From Nostoc sp. MG11 (lineage in GTDB: Bacteria > Cyanobacteriota > Cyanobacteriia > Cyanobacteriales > Nostocaceae), in NCBI RefSeq assembly GCF_014904695.1, contig NZ_JACXXN010000027.1, positions 18,638 through 82,637 on the forward strand: 64,000 nucleotides of DNA. The letters are read 5' to 3'. Below, piece by piece: positions 46,073 to 54,910 of the stretch. Below the pieces are notes generated by a model, which had not been told where the DNA came from, searched no databases, and saw nothing but the letters and a program-made list of their open reading frames with translations. The translations under genes and the position numbers were made by a program. Position 1 is the stretch's first letter; each line of letters starts with the position of its first letter.

Positions 46073-46591
46073 ATGCCAAAATACAGCGTTAGCGAAGTTT
46101 TAGAAATTCTTAAAAATCTGACGGCTGAAGAAAAATTAGAACTGCAACAGTTTTTACCCAGCGTCTTAGACACTCTACCTACTGCTGCGAAATCTTTAGA
46201 ATCCCATTCTCAAAATATTGGAGGCATCAACATAGGTAGTGGTAACTCTGATATTGCATTTAATCAACTTCAAGCAGATAGGGGAAGCACACTCAATCAA
46301 AGTAGAACGCAAGCTAGACTTCAGAATGCTGATGTACAAGAAGCCTTAAAGTTACTCTCAACATTAAAACAAGATATTTCGGTAAGTAATGCCTTAAACC
46401 CTATTGAAAAGAAAACTTTAGAAGTTCCTATACAAACAATTGAAGAGGAGTTGAAAAAGCCCAAGCCAGATAAAAGCTTAGTAGACCAAGCAATTGAAGC
46501 GTTGAACAAAGGATTAACAGGGGTAGCACAGCTTGCTGACCCAGTTTTAAAACTAGCCCCTCTGGTTGCTAACGTGTGGGCAGGGATATGA
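46073..46591 (+). CDS. Small protein coupled to a STAND NTPase; shares a motif with it
   Basis: A 172-residue protein with three parts. Residues 1-36 are a helical segment (VSEVLEILKNLTAEEKLELQ). Residues 46-67 are an Asn/Gln/Gly-rich, strand-like stretch (SQNIGGINIGSGN then SDIAFNQLQ). A helical C-terminal half ends in a hydrophobic stretch (VAQLADPVLKLAPLVANVWA). The middle stretch aligns with residues 13-33 of the next protein. The stop codon overlaps the STAND start as ATGA, so the two are translationally coupled. It is a candidate effector with a possible membrane-active tail. No enzyme domain was recognised. Confidence 0.75.
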   Translation: MPKYSVSEVLEILKNLTAEEKLELQQFLPSVLDTLPTAAKSLESHSQNIGGINIGSGNSDIAFNQLQADRGSTLNQSRTQARLQNADVQEALKLLSTLKQDISVSNALNPIEKKTLEVPIQTIEEELKKPKPDKSLVDQAIEALNKGLTGVAQLADPVLKLAPLVANVWAGI

Positions 46592-48756
46592 GCGAAGAAT
46601 TTCCCAATCGCCAGAATGAACCTAGCCAAAATATTAGTAACGTTTCAATGGGTGACAGTAACGTTGTCACCTTTAACCAAACTCAGATTCTACAAATCTC
46701 TGTTGACGAGATTAAAACCCGCCAATTTAGAGAAACTTCACCCTACAGAAGCTTAAAGACATTTGAGCCAGAAGATAAAGACTTATTTTTTGGACGTGAC
46801 CAATTTCTCACAGGTTTGGTAAATGAACTAGAACACACTAACCTGATTTTACTTTTAGGTGCTAGTGGTAGTGGTAAATCATCTGTTGTGCGTGCCGGGT
46901 TAATTCCTTGGCTACTAGAAAAAAGAGGATCACAGTTAGTATACCTAACGTTTACTCCAGATGCAGACCCCTTTGAATCTTTTTATACTAGCTTACGCAG
47001 TAAATATAGACAATCTGAAGCTCAAATTGCTCTTGAAGCAAAGACTAACACTTTAACTCAGGTGGTAATGCAGTTAAAGCAGCCTGATTCTTATTGGTTC
47101 ATTTTGATTGATCAGTTTGAGGAATTATTTACTACTACTCAGCCTCAAAAGTGCGCTCAGTTTATTGCTAGCTTAGCGAAATTGAGTAAAAATAACCCCC
47201 CAGGCGTCAAAATTGTGGCAACGATGCGGGCTGATTTTCTTGATAAATTAAGCCCTTATCCCCAGTTTGTAAAAGCTACAGAGAAACATCGTCCACTAAT
47301 TGCAGAAATGCAAGCCGATGAGTTGCGATTAGCTATTGAACAACCTGCGGCACATCACGGTGTAGTATTTGAAACTGGCTTAGTTGGAGAAATCATTAAG
47401 GATATTCAGGGACAAGCAGGTTATTTACCTTTATTACAGTACACTTTAAATTTACTTTGGGAAACAGAAGTAACAAATAATAGTATCCAAGACCGCACAT
47501 TAAATACTAGCACTTACCGTCAGTTGGGTGGTGTCAGGGGTGCGCTGCAACAACGAGTAGATGCCATTTATGAGGCATTATCTGAACAGGAAAAGTTAGC
47601 TACTCAGAGCATTTTTTTGAAACTAGTTGATATCGGTAAAGATTCTGAATCTGGTACTGAATGGAAGCCAGTCCGCAGAAGGGCATTGATGTCTGAGTTC
47701 AGCAATGAACTTGAACAAAATGTACTGATGAAATTGATTAATGAAAATTTATTGGTTAGTAACAGTCAATTAACGTCTCAACAATCTACAGTAGAAATTA
47801 CTCATGAAATACTGCTTACCTCTTGGAATAATCTCAATATTTGGATTACAGAAAATCGTCAGGCTATAGCTCTACGTAACAGACTCAATGACGATGTAGC
47901 CCACTGGCAAACAAGGAAAGCAGAAGATGAACTGTGGGCTGGTTCAAAGTTAGAGCAAGTTTTAGAACTGCGAAAAGACTCTACATTTAATCAAGTGTTG
48001 GGTGGGTTTAGTCCTACTGCAAATCAGTTTATTAATGCTAGTGTTGGTTTACGCGATCGCATCCAAAGACGGAAAATAGCAATTGCGATCGCTTTCTCTG
48101 CAATCATTGCAGCAGGTGGAATAGCTTTTGGCTGGCAGCAGCAGCAGTCTAAACAAATTATTGAAGCTGTTTTCCTTAGCACAGATACAACAAAAATTCT
48201 CAACTCCTTACCTGATTTCCTCAAAGAAGCAGATAGGCTTAAAAATGACGGAAATATAGAAGAATCCCTGCCTTACTACCGACGGGTAAGAGCAGAAACT
48301 ATCAAGCTGATTAGGAACTTCAAAGACAATCCAAAAGAAAAATTAAAAATCCAAAAATTATCAGATGCCTCTGAAGAAGCTTTGGCACAGGTGATTAAAG
48401 CAAAGCTATTTAAAAATCTTGAGGATGAGTTAAACAATGGTGATTATGATCAGGCTCTCAAAAAAACCTATGACATTTTAATGTCTGAAAATATTGGTGC
48501 AGGAGCGGATTTAAATAATAATCGTAGACTTGATAATCAAGATGAAGCGGATTTAATCCCTTGTAAAACTTTAATAGAACTTAGAGAAAAATGGCTTAAA
48601 TATACCAATAATTATTGTGATTGGTATGGTAAAGACTCTCCTTATGAAGCTCCTAGTTGCACACAAATAGGCAAAGAGACTTTAACAACAGCAATATTTG
48701 AATTTCCTTATGATTATGCAATAAAACGTATTGACTTTTGCTCTCAAAAAGTCTAA
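46588..48756 (+). CDS. STAND NTPase (nSTAND1-like) with membrane segment
   Basis: A 722-residue signal-transducing ATPase. Residues 13-33 carry the motif shared with the upstream protein (SQNISNVSMGDSN then VVTFNQTQ). FFGRDQFL precedes Walker A GASGSGKSS (91-99). Walker B is LIDQFEEL (Asp175), and TMRADFLD and the winged-helix region (EITHEILLTSWNNLN) follow. One membrane helix lies near 496-514. The tail is helical with a DLNNNRRLDNQDEADL calcium-loop-like stretch. The usual C-terminal WD40 repeats are absent. Such proteins act as ligand-triggered switches in defence or cell death. The ATG at 46588 is preferred to GTG 46576. Confidence 0.85.
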   Translation: MSEEFPNRQNEPSQNISNVSMGDSNVVTFNQTQILQISVDEIKTRQFRETSPYRSLKTFEPEDKDLFFGRDQFLTGLVNELEHTNLILLLGASGSGKSSVVRAGLIPWLLEKRGSQLVYLTFTPDADPFESFYTSLRSKYRQSEAQIALEAKTNTLTQVVMQLKQPDSYWFILIDQFEELFTTTQPQKCAQFIASLAKLSKNNPPGVKIVATMRADFLDKLSPYPQFVKATEKHRPLIAEMQADELRLAIEQPAAHHGVVFETGLVGEIIKDIQGQAGYLPLLQYTLNLLWETEVTNNSIQDRTLNTSTYRQLGGVRGALQQRVDAIYEALSEQEKLATQSIFLKLVDIGKDSESGTEWKPVRRRALMSEFSNELEQNVLMKLINENLLVSNSQLTSQQSTVEITHEILLTSWNNLNIWITENRQAIALRNRLNDDVAHWQTRKAEDELWAGSKLEQVLELRKDSTFNQVLGGFSPTANQFINASVGLRDRIQRRKIAIAIAFSAIIAAGGIAFGWQQQQSKQIIEAVFLSTDTTKILNSLPDFLKEADRLKNDGNIEESLPYYRRVRAETIKLIRNFKDNPKEKLKIQKLSDASEEALAQVIKAKLFKNLEDELNNGDYDQALKKTYDILMSENIGAGADLNNNRRLDNQDEADLIPCKTLIELREKWLKYTNNYCDWYGKDSPYEAPSCTQIGKETLTTAIFEFPYDYAIKRIDFCSQKV

Positions 48757-48862
48757 TTTTCCTTTTGCATTAAGAATTAAATATAGTAATTATTTGTCGA
48801 AGAAATTCAATTGTAAATGCTAAAAGAAAACATTTTATTTACCACATCAGCAACAAAACAGT

Positions 48863-50137
48863 ATGAGCAAGACAAACAATTTAACTCAGCTAAAGTCGGC
48901 TACAGCAACTTTAGTGGTTCCTTTATATATTTTGGCAACTTTTACCACAAGTTCTGCTGAAGTTCCTAAAACTGCGGTGATTCACTATGCATCTGATCCT
49001 GGAGTCAGGCTGCTTCTAGGTGCTACAGATTCTATGGTGGCTAAACCAGGACAGCGAATGCAACAGTATAAAGATGCTGTGGGAGTTCCTGGTTCTAAGA
49101 AATCCCTATCACGGCTTAGTCTCCCAAATCCAACGCATAACAAAATTGGAGCGTTAGTACAAGCTGGCCCTGCTCCTGTCAGCTCTGTTTACACATTTCC
49201 TTGTAAGGTGAGTGGTTCTGTTTACTTTGGTTGGCGAAAGCAAGGCGGTTCATGTAGTCATGGATTATGGGTAGTACCAGTTGCATCTCAGTTGCACAGT
49301 TCCAAAGTTCGATCTTTAGCCTCTAAGAATACACACAGTGCCACAGCTTCTAAAAATCTCCTACAAGCTCAAGCTGCTACTGACCTAGTTAGGTATTACT
49401 GTAGTACGGTAACAACCTCAAAAATAGGTGAATGGATAACATCAGCAGGTTTACCTTCATTGGAAACTGCTTGCCAGGAATCTACCCAAAAATGTGAAGA
49501 AACTACAGGTAGCAAATGTTTAGTAGCAAGCTTAGGTGATTGGAGTGTCAATGATCCCAATTTAGCAGTGTCAATGCAGTGTGGTAGTAATCAAAGTTCT
49601 GTGATTTCCGCACGTACTCGTCAAGGCAATGGTTCGCTGATAGACAGATTGCTTTCAGAAATAACGCAGATGTCTCAAGCTGTCAGAGGTATTAACTGTG
49701 CAGCTAGTATTTACCACCCAAACGAAGTAATTGTTTCACCATCTAACGATGAGTTGACTTTAATCCAAACTAATAATACTGGTGGCAATGTAGAAATTAA
49801 TGTTTTGGTTGGATCTGTCAATATTGTTTCGGTTGGAAGAACAAGCGGATTCAAAGTAGACAAAGGGTTCAGATATGCTCTAGGGGAAAATAAACCGACG
49901 CCGCTAGACTGCGATCGCATATTTAAATCGCAGCCTGTTCAAGAGTTTTTAGACACTGCCAACTGGCCACAGGAAGTCGCAGGAGAACTGCAAAGTTACC
50001 GCTCAGGTTTCTGTAAATCTCGTGAGCGACCCCCAAATAATGGTGGTGGTGGCCCTGATATCTGGATAGATCCTTTTGGTGGTAGAGGTGGTGGAGGTAG
50101 TGATAGACCAACTAGACCTGGTGTTAGTGGCCAGTAA
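48863..50137 (+). CDS. Secreted Cys-containing protein downstream of the STAND gene
   Basis: A 424-residue protein with an N-terminal signal sequence (ATLVVPLYILATFTTSSAEV), several cysteines in its middle part, and near residues 290-345 a stretch resembling FecR-like domains (NVEINVLVGSVNIVSVGRTS, then GFKVDKGFRYAL). The C-terminus is Gly/Pro-rich and disordered (PFGGRGGGGSD). It lies 107 bp after the STAND gene on the same strand and may belong to the same transcript. Family not recognised; possibly an extracytoplasmic partner. Confidence 0.6.
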   Translation: MSKTNNLTQLKSATATLVVPLYILATFTTSSAEVPKTAVIHYASDPGVRLLLGATDSMVAKPGQRMQQYKDAVGVPGSKKSLSRLSLPNPTHNKIGALVQAGPAPVSSVYTFPCKVSGSVYFGWRKQGGSCSHGLWVVPVASQLHSSKVRSLASKNTHSATASKNLLQAQAATDLVRYYCSTVTTSKIGEWITSAGLPSLETACQESTQKCEETTGSKCLVASLGDWSVNDPNLAVSMQCGSNQSSVISARTRQGNGSLIDRLLSEITQMSQAVRGINCAASIYHPNEVIVSPSNDELTLIQTNNTGGNVEINVLVGSVNIVSVGRTSGFKVDKGFRYALGENKPTPLDCDRIFKSQPVQEFLDTANWPQEVAGELQSYRSGFCKSRERPPNNGGGGPDIWIDPFGGRGGGGSDRPTRPGVSGQ

Positions 50138-50195
50138 CAACTTCTAGAACACCGATTCAGTATTCAAGATAGGGGCGAGAAAAACCGATTATTTC

Positions 50196-50224
50196 GTAGA
50201 GACGTTGCAATGCAACGTCTCTAC
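50196..50224. repeat. Palindrome of the GTAGAGACGTT family
   Basis: GTAGAGACGTTGCA / TGCAACGTCTCTAC around a single A, 60 bp after the secreted-protein gene. Related to 3783-3810. May serve as a bidirectional terminator between the convergent genes. Confidence 0.8.
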
Positions 50225-50376
50225 AGTCAATGATAATTGGTCGTTTTACTGAATCGATTCTCTAGTAGTCTATCAAGTCAACTTTGCTGGGTGAGGATTG
50301 GGGAAAGGGCAAGGGATAAAACACATGCATCCCTTTACCCCACCAAGTTCACGCAAGCAAACTACTAGTCTCGTTT

Positions 50377-51804
50377 TCAATATTTGATTCCTTTAAAACG
50401 TTTTTGTGCGGTTTTAAACGCTTCTTGCATTACAGACTGAATTTTCTGGGGATCGGGTTTCTTACCTCCCATTAAATCACCGAAGTAAACGCAGGCTGCT
50501 TCACCTAATGACCAAGTATAAGCAGCTGCCCAAGAAGCAGCGATCGCACTGCCAAAACCAGGCACAAATTTGATTAACTCCCGTGCGATCGCCTGTGCTA
50601 AAAAACCGCCTGCGATCGCACTGACAACACCCCCAGCTTGAGACGGGGTTAGCGTTTGCCCATACAATTTTCCTAGTAAACCCACCATTGATACTTGCAA
50701 GGCAGTCAAAACCGGCATTGTGGCAAATGGCAGTGGTACAGCCGCGAGGGTTGCGGACATAATTGCAAATGGCAAAATATAACGGCGTCCAGCATCTCGG
50801 TAAAGATTGCCAATTTGCTCACCAACTTCCTCCTGATCCAATAACTGATACATTGCCTTAGCTTCTGCTTCTGGAAGCAGTTCTGCTAAAGCATCTCTCA
50901 GGGCTTCTAAGCCATAAAATACGGGAGTGTAGCCGTCTTCTTCTAAGGTAAAGTCAATCATGACAAAGCGATCGCACAGTTTTGCAAAAGTTTGCTGCAT
51001 GGCGGCAAATGCGCGATTGACTTCCTGATAATCTGGCGGATAGGCAGGATGATCAGCAGTATTGGAGGGATAAACTTCGTGCAAACAGGTAACTACTAGC
51101 AGACAGGGAATATCTGGATACTGCTGACGTAGCTGCTGAGCAATTTGTCGCAACGTGTCGGTTGCAAAATCATTAATTTTGACGGTTAAAATCAGAACTC
51201 TGGCGCGGCGACTTTCCTGTTGCAGATCGCCAACCAACTCCTGAATGATTGCCTGAGTATTCTGATTTACATCTCCCAGCCCCACCGTATCAGTAAAAAT
51301 CAGTAACGGCAGGTCACTAGAAGGATAGGCATAACGCTGGGTGTTTTGTGTGTGGGGACGAAATCCCTGACCCACAATCTCGGCAGAAACTCCCGTTAGC
51401 CCCCGCACAATCGAACTTTTTCCGGCTTGGGGTTTACCAATTAAAAGAGCTTCAGTGGTTGGTAGTTCGGCGCGAACTTTTTCTAAAATTTCTGCCACCT
51501 GAGCTTCGCTAACGCTAAACCAATCAACAACAGTATGTGCCAGTTGTTCTACGGGTAAAAGTTGCGTCAAGCGTTCTGTTGCTTTATTCCAGACACCAGT
51601 AATGCGATTTGTCCAGGAATCATTACCAGACTTAGTTGTCACAGTATCAGGAGACAGCGCTGTGGGGGTATTTCCCGCGCTAGTCCGCTCAACGGGGGGA
51701 ACCCCTGGCTGGCTTGACTTGATGCGACTGTCGTTTGATTCACTGAATTGCTGAGAATTATCTGACGGCGAGTCAGGATCACGTTGCTCGGTCATTCCCA
51801 TCAA
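50377..51804 (-). CDS. Membrane-associated GTPase with DUF697-like domain
   Basis: A 475-residue P-loop GTPase. Disordered N-terminus to residue about 65, then P-loop GKPQAGKSSIV, G3 DTVGLGD, and VVTCLHEVY where G4 (NKxD) is expected, so the base-specificity motif is atypical. The C-terminal third has hydrophobic segments (FAIMSATLAAVPLPFATMPV; GGVVSAIAGGFLAQAIA) like DUF697 proteins. Probably acts at a membrane. A hairpin repeat (CGCTCAACGGGGGGAACCCC, 51687-51706) lies in the disordered N-terminal linker in frame. Start codon is 51801 or 51795. Confidence 0.8.
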   Translation of the reverse strand: MMGMTEQRDPDSPSDNSQQFSESNDSRIKSSQPGVPPVERTSAGNTPTALSPDTVTTKSGNDSWTNRITGVWNKATERLTQLLPVEQLAHTVVDWFSVSEAQVAEILEKVRAELPTTEALLIGKPQAGKSSIVRGLTGVSAEIVGQGFRPHTQNTQRYAYPSSDLPLLIFTDTVGLGDVNQNTQAIIQELVGDLQQESRRARVLILTVKINDFATDTLRQIAQQLRQQYPDIPCLLVVTCLHEVYPSNTADHPAYPPDYQEVNRAFAAMQQTFAKLCDRFVMIDFTLEEDGYTPVFYGLEALRDALAELLPEAEAKAMYQLLDQEEVGEQIGNLYRDAGRRYILPFAIMSATLAAVPLPFATMPVLTALQVSMVGLLGKLYGQTLTPSQAGGVVSAIAGGFLAQAIARELIKFVPGFGSAIAASWAAAYTWSLGEAACVYFGDLMGGKKPDPQKIQSVMQEAFKTAQKRFKGIKY

Positions 51805-51944
51805 AACGGTAGGTAGAATTTAAACTACATCCTGTCTATATCTATCGTACGTCAAGGGTCTTTCAAGATTCCCGATTTTTTAAAGAAGTTGGGAATCTTG
51901 CTGTTCAGGTATCCTATGAATTAATGATGAGATTTGGATACAGC

Positions 51945-52988
51945 ATGGCAGACAATACCGATAATCTTGACTCATTTCGTGCTTTGGCACTCCAAGTTAC
52001 GTGTCATGCAGTCAATCAAGCACGTGATCGCACTGAAGCGCGATCGCTCATCCAAAACTCTATCAATCGCTTAGCGCCAAAAATTGCTGCCAGTATTGCG
52101 TTTATTGGCTCTGATTGTCGTTTAATAGTACTGCCAGAATATTTCCTCACAGGTTTTCCGATGGGTGAGTCTCTAACGGGGTGGGCAGAAAAAGCCTGTT
52201 TAGAGATGGCTGGTGCTGAGTACGAAGCACTTGGTAAAATTGCCCAAAAACATCAGATATTTTTAGCTGGGAACGCCTACGAACTCGACCCCAAATTTGT
52301 GGGATTATACTTCCAAACCAGTTTTGTTATTGACCCATCTGGCTCAATTGTATTGCGGTATCGGCGGCTAAATTCTTTATTTGCTCCCACACCACATGAT
52401 GTCTGGGATAAGTATCTCGACTGCTATGGCTTAGAGGGAGTTTTTCCCGTTGCTAAAACTGAAATTGGGAATTTAGCAGCTTTAGCATCAGAAGAAATTT
52501 TATATCCAGAAGTGGCACGATGTTTAGTAATGCGTGGGGCAGAGATTTTTTTGCACTCCACTTCAGAAGTGTATAGCAAAAATCTCACGCCTAAAGACGC
52601 GGCAAAAATCACTCGTGCCGTGGAGAATATGGCATACGTAGTCTCAGCAAACACCGCAGGCATCGTTAATAGCTCTATCCCCAGTGCTTCTGTAGATGGT
52701 GGTTCTCAAATCATTGATCATCGCGGAATAGTTTTAGCCCAGACAGGTGCAGGTGAGAGTATGGCAGCTTTTGCAGAGATTGACTTAGCTGCTTTACGCC
52801 GCGATCGCCGCCGAACCGGGTTAAATAATTTACTTTCACGCCAGCGCTTTGAATTATACGCACAAAGTTACAACCAGTCACACTTCTACCCCGCTAATAC
52901 TATGCTAGAGGCAGAAGTAGACCGCAAACACTTCATCCAAACACAACAAACAACCATCGAGCGCTTAGCCAAACTGGGGATAATTTGA
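51945..52988 (+). CDS. Nitrilase-superfamily protein lacking catalytic Lys and Cys
   Basis: A 347-residue carbon-nitrogen hydrolase fold. The catalytic Glu is present in VLPEYFLTGFP. The catalytic Lys position reads Arg (VLRYRRLNSLF), and the nucleophile region reads GNLAALASEEILYPE, where C-E-E is expected. The Glu-Lys-Cys triad is therefore reduced to Glu. The fold otherwise looks intact (GAEIFLHSTSEV, AYVVSANTAG). It may be a non-catalytic member. It ends about 45 bp before an aldehyde dehydrogenase on the same strand, suggesting a shared function. Confidence 0.8.
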   Translation: MADNTDNLDSFRALALQVTCHAVNQARDRTEARSLIQNSINRLAPKIAASIAFIGSDCRLIVLPEYFLTGFPMGESLTGWAEKACLEMAGAEYEALGKIAQKHQIFLAGNAYELDPKFVGLYFQTSFVIDPSGSIVLRYRRLNSLFAPTPHDVWDKYLDCYGLEGVFPVAKTEIGNLAALASEEILYPEVARCLVMRGAEIFLHSTSEVYSKNLTPKDAAKITRAVENMAYVVSANTAGIVNSSIPSASVDGGSQIIDHRGIVLAQTGAGESMAAFAEIDLAALRRDRRRTGLNNLLSRQRFELYAQSYNQSHFYPANTMLEAEVDRKHFIQTQQTTIERLAKLGII

Positions 52989-53033
52989 ATTGGGAATTGG
53001 GCATTGGGAGTAATAACAAATGACAAATCACAA

Positions 53034-54455
53034 ATGACAAAACCAATAGAAGTCCGCAACCCCCGGACTGGCAAATTTGATTACGTGATTTTACCCCCGC
53101 CTCCAAAGCTGCTGGCACAGCAATGTAACCGTATACGGAGGGCGCAAATTCGCTGGCAGCAGTTGGGTTTAGAGGGGAGAATTGAAGCCTTGCAGCAGTG
53201 GAAACAAGCCATATTATCTGGACGCGATCGCTTGACAGAGGCATTGGTAAATGATACGGGAAGATTGTCAGTTTCGATACTGGAAATAGATTCTTTCCTC
53301 GCTAGTATTGACCGCTGGTGTGGGTTAGCGCCAGATTTGCTACAAGAGTCTGCAAGAAACACAGCCATCCCGTTTATTGCACTGCAACAAACTTCAGTTC
53401 CTTACCCTCTAGTTGGAATAATCAGCCCGTGGAACTTCCCGCTATTGCTATCAACAATTGATACCATTCCGGCATTATTGGCGGGTTGTGCAGTGATTGT
53501 CAAACCTAGTGAGATTGCTCCCCGCTTTGTAGCACCGTTGATTACAGCACTCAATGCCATTCCCAAATTGCGCGACGTATTAAGTTTTGTTGAGGGAGCG
53601 GGTGAAACTGGAGCTGCTCTGATTGAATGTGTAGACTTAGTGTGCTTTACAGGTAGCGTAGCGACAGGACGAAAAGTCGCAGAAGCAGCAGCTAAACGGT
53701 TTATTCCAGCTTTTTTGGAATTAGGAGGAAAAGATCCTGCGATCATTTTAGCATCAGCCGATTTAGAATTAGCAACCTCAGCGATTTTATGGAGTTCAGT
53801 CGTCAACACCGGACAATCATGCCTTTCAATTGAGCGGATTTACGTTGCTGAATCTATATTTGAAAAGTTTGTGCATCAACTAATAGCCAAAGCTTCTCGT
53901 CTTCAGCTAGCATATCCCACAGTTGAAACTGGAGAAATTGGCCCCATCATTGCCGAAAAACAGGCAGCAATTATTAGTGATCATCTTCTAGATGCAGTTG
54001 AAAAGGGAGCAGTAATTCACTGTGGCGGTGAAATTGAAGACTTAGGCGGGGGTTGGTGGTGCAGTCCAACAGTTCTCACTCAAGTCAACCATTCTATGAA
54101 AGTAATGACTGAAGAGACTTTTGGCCCGATTATGCCAGTGATGCCTTTTGCCACAGTTGAGGAAGCGGTGTATCTAGCAAACGACTCAATTTATGGACTG
54201 AGTGCAGCGGTTTTTGCCGAGCCAGAAGCAGAAGCGTTAGCAATTGCCCAGCATATAGATGCAGGTGCCATCAGTATCAATGATGCTGGACTCACTGCCA
54301 TCATGCACGAGGGAGAGAAAAACGCCTTCAAATTCTCCGGTTTGGGAGGGTCACGCATGGGTGCGGCGGCGCTGAAACGGTTCATGCGAAAAAAAGCTAT
54401 TTTAATTAAAACCAACTCTACTAGCGACCCCTGGTGGTTTGATCATGGGAAATGA
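53034..54455 (+). CDS. Aldehyde dehydrogenase
   Basis: A 473-residue NAD(P)-dependent aldehyde dehydrogenase. ISPWNFPLLLSTIDTIPAL at the cofactor site, FTGSVATGRKVAEAAA, catalytic Glu in LELGGKDPAII, nucleophile Cys in NTGQSCLSIERIYV, and TEETFGPIMPVMPF toward the end. Length and motifs are normal for class 3-like enzymes. The ATG at 53034 is chosen, since the GTG at 53004 lies in heptamer repeats. It follows the nitrilase-fold gene in the same direction. Substrate unknown. Confidence 0.93.
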   Translation: MTKPIEVRNPRTGKFDYVILPPPPKLLAQQCNRIRRAQIRWQQLGLEGRIEALQQWKQAILSGRDRLTEALVNDTGRLSVSILEIDSFLASIDRWCGLAPDLLQESARNTAIPFIALQQTSVPYPLVGIISPWNFPLLLSTIDTIPALLAGCAVIVKPSEIAPRFVAPLITALNAIPKLRDVLSFVEGAGETGAALIECVDLVCFTGSVATGRKVAEAAAKRFIPAFLELGGKDPAIILASADLELATSAILWSSVVNTGQSCLSIERIYVAESIFEKFVHQLIAKASRLQLAYPTVETGEIGPIIAEKQAAIISDHLLDAVEKGAVIHCGGEIEDLGGGWWCSPTVLTQVNHSMKVMTEETFGPIMPVMPFATVEEAVYLANDSIYGLSAAVFAEPEAEALAIAQHIDAGAISINDAGLTAIMHEGEKNAFKFSGLGGSRMGAAALKRFMRKKAILIKTNSTSDPWWFDHGK

Positions 54456-54590
54456 ATGGAGAGCAGGGGAGGCAGGGGAGGCAGGGGAGGCAGGGGGAGA
54501 AAAAAAATTAGGACTTTACGCAAGAACTCTCTGAAATTTTTATTCCTTTGCGACCTTGGCGTCCTTGGCGGTTCGTTTTTTCATGATTTT

Positions 54591-54836
54591 GCATCGCCCT
54601 GCAACTCAATTGCATCGCCCTGCAACTCAATTGCATCGCTCTGCAACTCAATTGCATCGCCCTGCAACTCAATTGCATCGCCCTGCAACTCAATTGCATC
54701 GCCCTGCAACTCAATTGCATCGACCTGCAACTCAATTGCATCGCCCTGCAACTCAATTGCATCGACCTGCAACTCAATTGCATCGACCTGCAACTCAATT
54801 GCATCGACCTGCAACTCAATTGCATCGCCCTGCAAT
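54591..54836. repeat. 21-bp tandem repeat array, 11 full units plus a partial
   Basis: Unit GCATCGCCCTGCAACTCAAT plus T, with C/A or C/T variation at positions 7-8. Because 21 is a multiple of three, several frames stay open across it (heptapeptide ASPCNSI on one strand, AIELQVD on the other), but none has gene-like flanks. Upstream, 54461-54496 has a short GGCAGGGGA tandem run and then the common CCTTGGCGTCCTTGGCGG intergenic repeat. No spacers, so not CRISPR. Confidence 0.9.
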
Positions 54837-54910
54837 CTTACTGATCAACCAGCATTCAGGATATGGGAACATAATTAAGTTGTAGCTAACCACCTACATA
54901 GAGGTTTAAA

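Noticed and set aside
54591..54836. CRISPR array
   Set aside because: The repeats are contiguous 21-bp units without spacers, and no cas gene is nearby; it is a plain tandem array.
54456..54885. Overlapping open frames on both strands across the tandem array
   Set aside because: They are open only because the unit is a multiple of three; no ribosome sites, and the proteins are pure repeats.
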